From contig JALVWI010000071.1 of NCBI GenBank assembly GCA_027038335.1, positions 1-14,168 of the forward strand: a DNA stretch of 14,168 bases, written 5' to 3'. The translations under genes and the position numbers were made by a program. The notes under the pieces are model-generated. The model did no database searches. It was not told where the DNA came from and was given only the letters and a program-made list of their open reading frames with translations. The DNA comes from Campylobacterales bacterium. GTDB lineage: Bacteria; Campylobacterota; Campylobacteria; Campylobacterales; JALSKU01. Positions within the stretch are counted from its first letter, which is position 1. The number at the start of each line of letters is the position of its first letter. Of the stretch, positions 13,043 through 14,168 are shown piece after piece.

Positions 13043-14168
13043 AAGGATTGGAAAAGAAGAGATAAGAGAGATTTTATCAAAAAGATTTGAATCTGATAGA
13101 TGCAAAAAACTCTCAGATATACCCTCTCCATCTCTTTTTAAAGATATGAAAAAAGCAACTACTCGGATAGTAGAGGCTATATCTAAAAAACAAAAAATAG
13201 TGATTGTTGGGGATTATGATGCTGATGGTGTTATCTCTAGTGTCATTTTAAGTGAGTTTTTTGATGACAACCATATAGATTATGAACTTGTTATACCAAA
13301 TAGATTTAGAGATGGTTATGGTGTAAGTGCTGATATAGTAAGAAGAGTAGAAGCAGATCTTATCATAACAGTTGACAATGGCATATCAGCAGTGGAAGCA
13401 GGAGAAGCTTGTAAAGAAAAAGATATAGAGCTTATCATAACTGACCATCATGCTATCCCTGATAATGTTCCTAATGCTTATGCTGTGATAAATCCAAAAC
13501 AAAAAGATTGTAATTTTCCAAACCCAGAAATATGTGGTGCTCAAGTAGCTTGGTATTTGGTAGCATCACTTAAAGAGGAGCTTGGACTAGAGTATAGTCT
13601 TGGTAAGTTTTTAGATATTTTAGCCATAGCCATAGTCGCTGATATGATGCCACTAAATGATATAAATAGAACTATGGTAAAGAGTGGATTAAAAAATATA
13701 AACTCTTCAAATAGAGCCTTTTTTCAAGCAGTGAAAGATTTTTATAGAAAAGATAGTTTTTCAAGTGAAGATATATCATATCTTTTAGCTCCACTTATAA
13801 ACTCTGCTGGAAGACTTGAAGATGCTTCACTGGCTAGTTCACTTATAAAAGAGAAAGATTTAAATGAAGCATACTTAAAATTAGAATATATAGCCTCACT
13901 AAACAATGAAAGAAAAGAGATAGAATCAGAACTTTTTAACAAAGCTATAAAGACCGTAGAAAAAGATCAAAAGATAGTTATAGTTTGGGGAGAAGATTGG
14001 CATGAAGGAGTTATAGGGATAGTTGCAGCAAGGCTATGTAAAAAGTTTAAAGTTCCCTCAATCGTTTTTTCTATAACTGATGGAGTTGCTAAGGGTAGTG
14101 CTAGAAGTGTTGGTGAGATAGATATCTTGAAGCATATCACTAAGTGTTCATCTCTACTTTTAGGTTTT
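13035..14168 (+). CDS. recJ: Single-stranded-DNA-specific exonuclease RecJ, 3' end beyond the window
   Basis: An open frame of 378 codons with no stop runs to the last base of the window. It encodes most of the RecJ core, a 5'-3' single-strand exonuclease for recombination and mismatch or base-excision repair. The DHH phosphoesterase motifs are present: GDYDADG (59-65), NRFRDGYG (89-96), TVDNG (112-116), TDHHA (136-140) and VADMMPL (201-207), then NSAGRLEDA (256-264). The DHHA1 domain follows with DWHEGVIGIVAAR (321-333) and GSARSVGEID. The ATG at 13035 overlaps the pyrG stop by 8 bp. There is no good ribosome site of its own, so translation probably couples to pyrG. Campylobacterota RecJ proteins are around 520 residues, so roughly the last quarter is missing here. 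Confidence 0.95.
   Translation, partial: MYKRIGKEEIREILSKRFESDRCKKLSDIPSPSLFKDMKKATTRIVEAISKKQKIVIVGDYDADGVISSVILSEFFDDNHIDYELVIPNRFRDGYGVSADIVRRVEADLIITVDNGISAVEAGEACKEKDIELIITDHHAIPDNVPNAYAVINPKQKDCNFPNPEICGAQVAWYLVASLKEELGLEYSLGKFLDILAIAIVADMMPLNDINRTMVKSGLKNINSSNRAFFQAVKDFYRKDSFSSEDISYLLAPLINSAGRLEDASLASSLIKEKDLNEAYLKLEYIASLNNERKEIESELFNKAIKTVEKDQKIVIVWGEDWHEGVIGIVAARLCKKFKVPSIVFSITDGVAKGSARSVGEIDILKHITKCSSLLLGF

Noticed and set aside
13742..13942. 66-codon minus-strand frame inside recJ
   Set aside because: Antisense to conserved RecJ coding sequence; the Ser/Phe-rich product is typical of a shadow frame.

Overview
The window is AT-rich (roughly 30% GC by eye), densely packed and bacterial. 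The gene content points to the Campylobacterota (Arcobacter/Sulfurimonas-like). CTP synthase is followed directly by recJ, the order found in Campylobacter jejuni. The cytochrome bd oxidase genes are preceded by a DUF4492 gene, typical of Campylobacterota and Bacteroidetes. Promoters show good -10 boxes with poor -35 boxes. Species cannot be fixed from the sequence alone.

Layout. (1) Bases 1-7429, minus strand: one tightly packed block reading DUF4492 - cydA - cydB - a 58-residue membrane ORF - DUF202 - marC - mscS - an 81-residue membrane ORF - a two-domain methyltransferase. Junctions are 1-12 bp gaps or 4-8 bp overlaps, so it is probably a single long operon from a promoter near 7475-7505. 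At the left edge the first eight codons of another minus-strand gene are visible; they look like the start of an IS30-family transposase, and the methyltransferase tail may be shaped by that insertion. (2) Bases 7538-9578, minus strand: an APC amino-acid permease, a 54-residue DUF4282-like ORF and a divergent DedA/VTT membrane protein, again almost without gaps. (3) Bases 9729-11327, plus strand: yfdX and hdeD, a periplasmic plus inner-membrane pair linked to acid and general stress, divergent from the permease. (4) Bases 11408-14168, plus strand: pyrG and a recJ that runs off the window, overlapping by 8 bp.

How the genes fit together. Almost all of the left two thirds encodes inner-membrane proteins: a quinol oxidase for low-oxygen respiration with two candidate small partners, a mechanosensitive channel, MarC, DUF202 and a membrane-anchored methyltransferase. 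With the YfdX/HdeD pair and the permease, the theme is respiration and envelope or acid stress; pyrG-recJ is housekeeping. Features easily missed are the 58- and 54-residue ORFs, the partial recJ, the partial transposase start, and the re-assigned mscS start, which exposes a signal peptide. No CRISPR array, RNA gene or complete mobile element is visible. No gap between genes exceeds 300 bp. I see no clear undescribed multi-gene defence or biosynthetic system; the best candidates for novelty are the small membrane proteins attached to the cyd operon.
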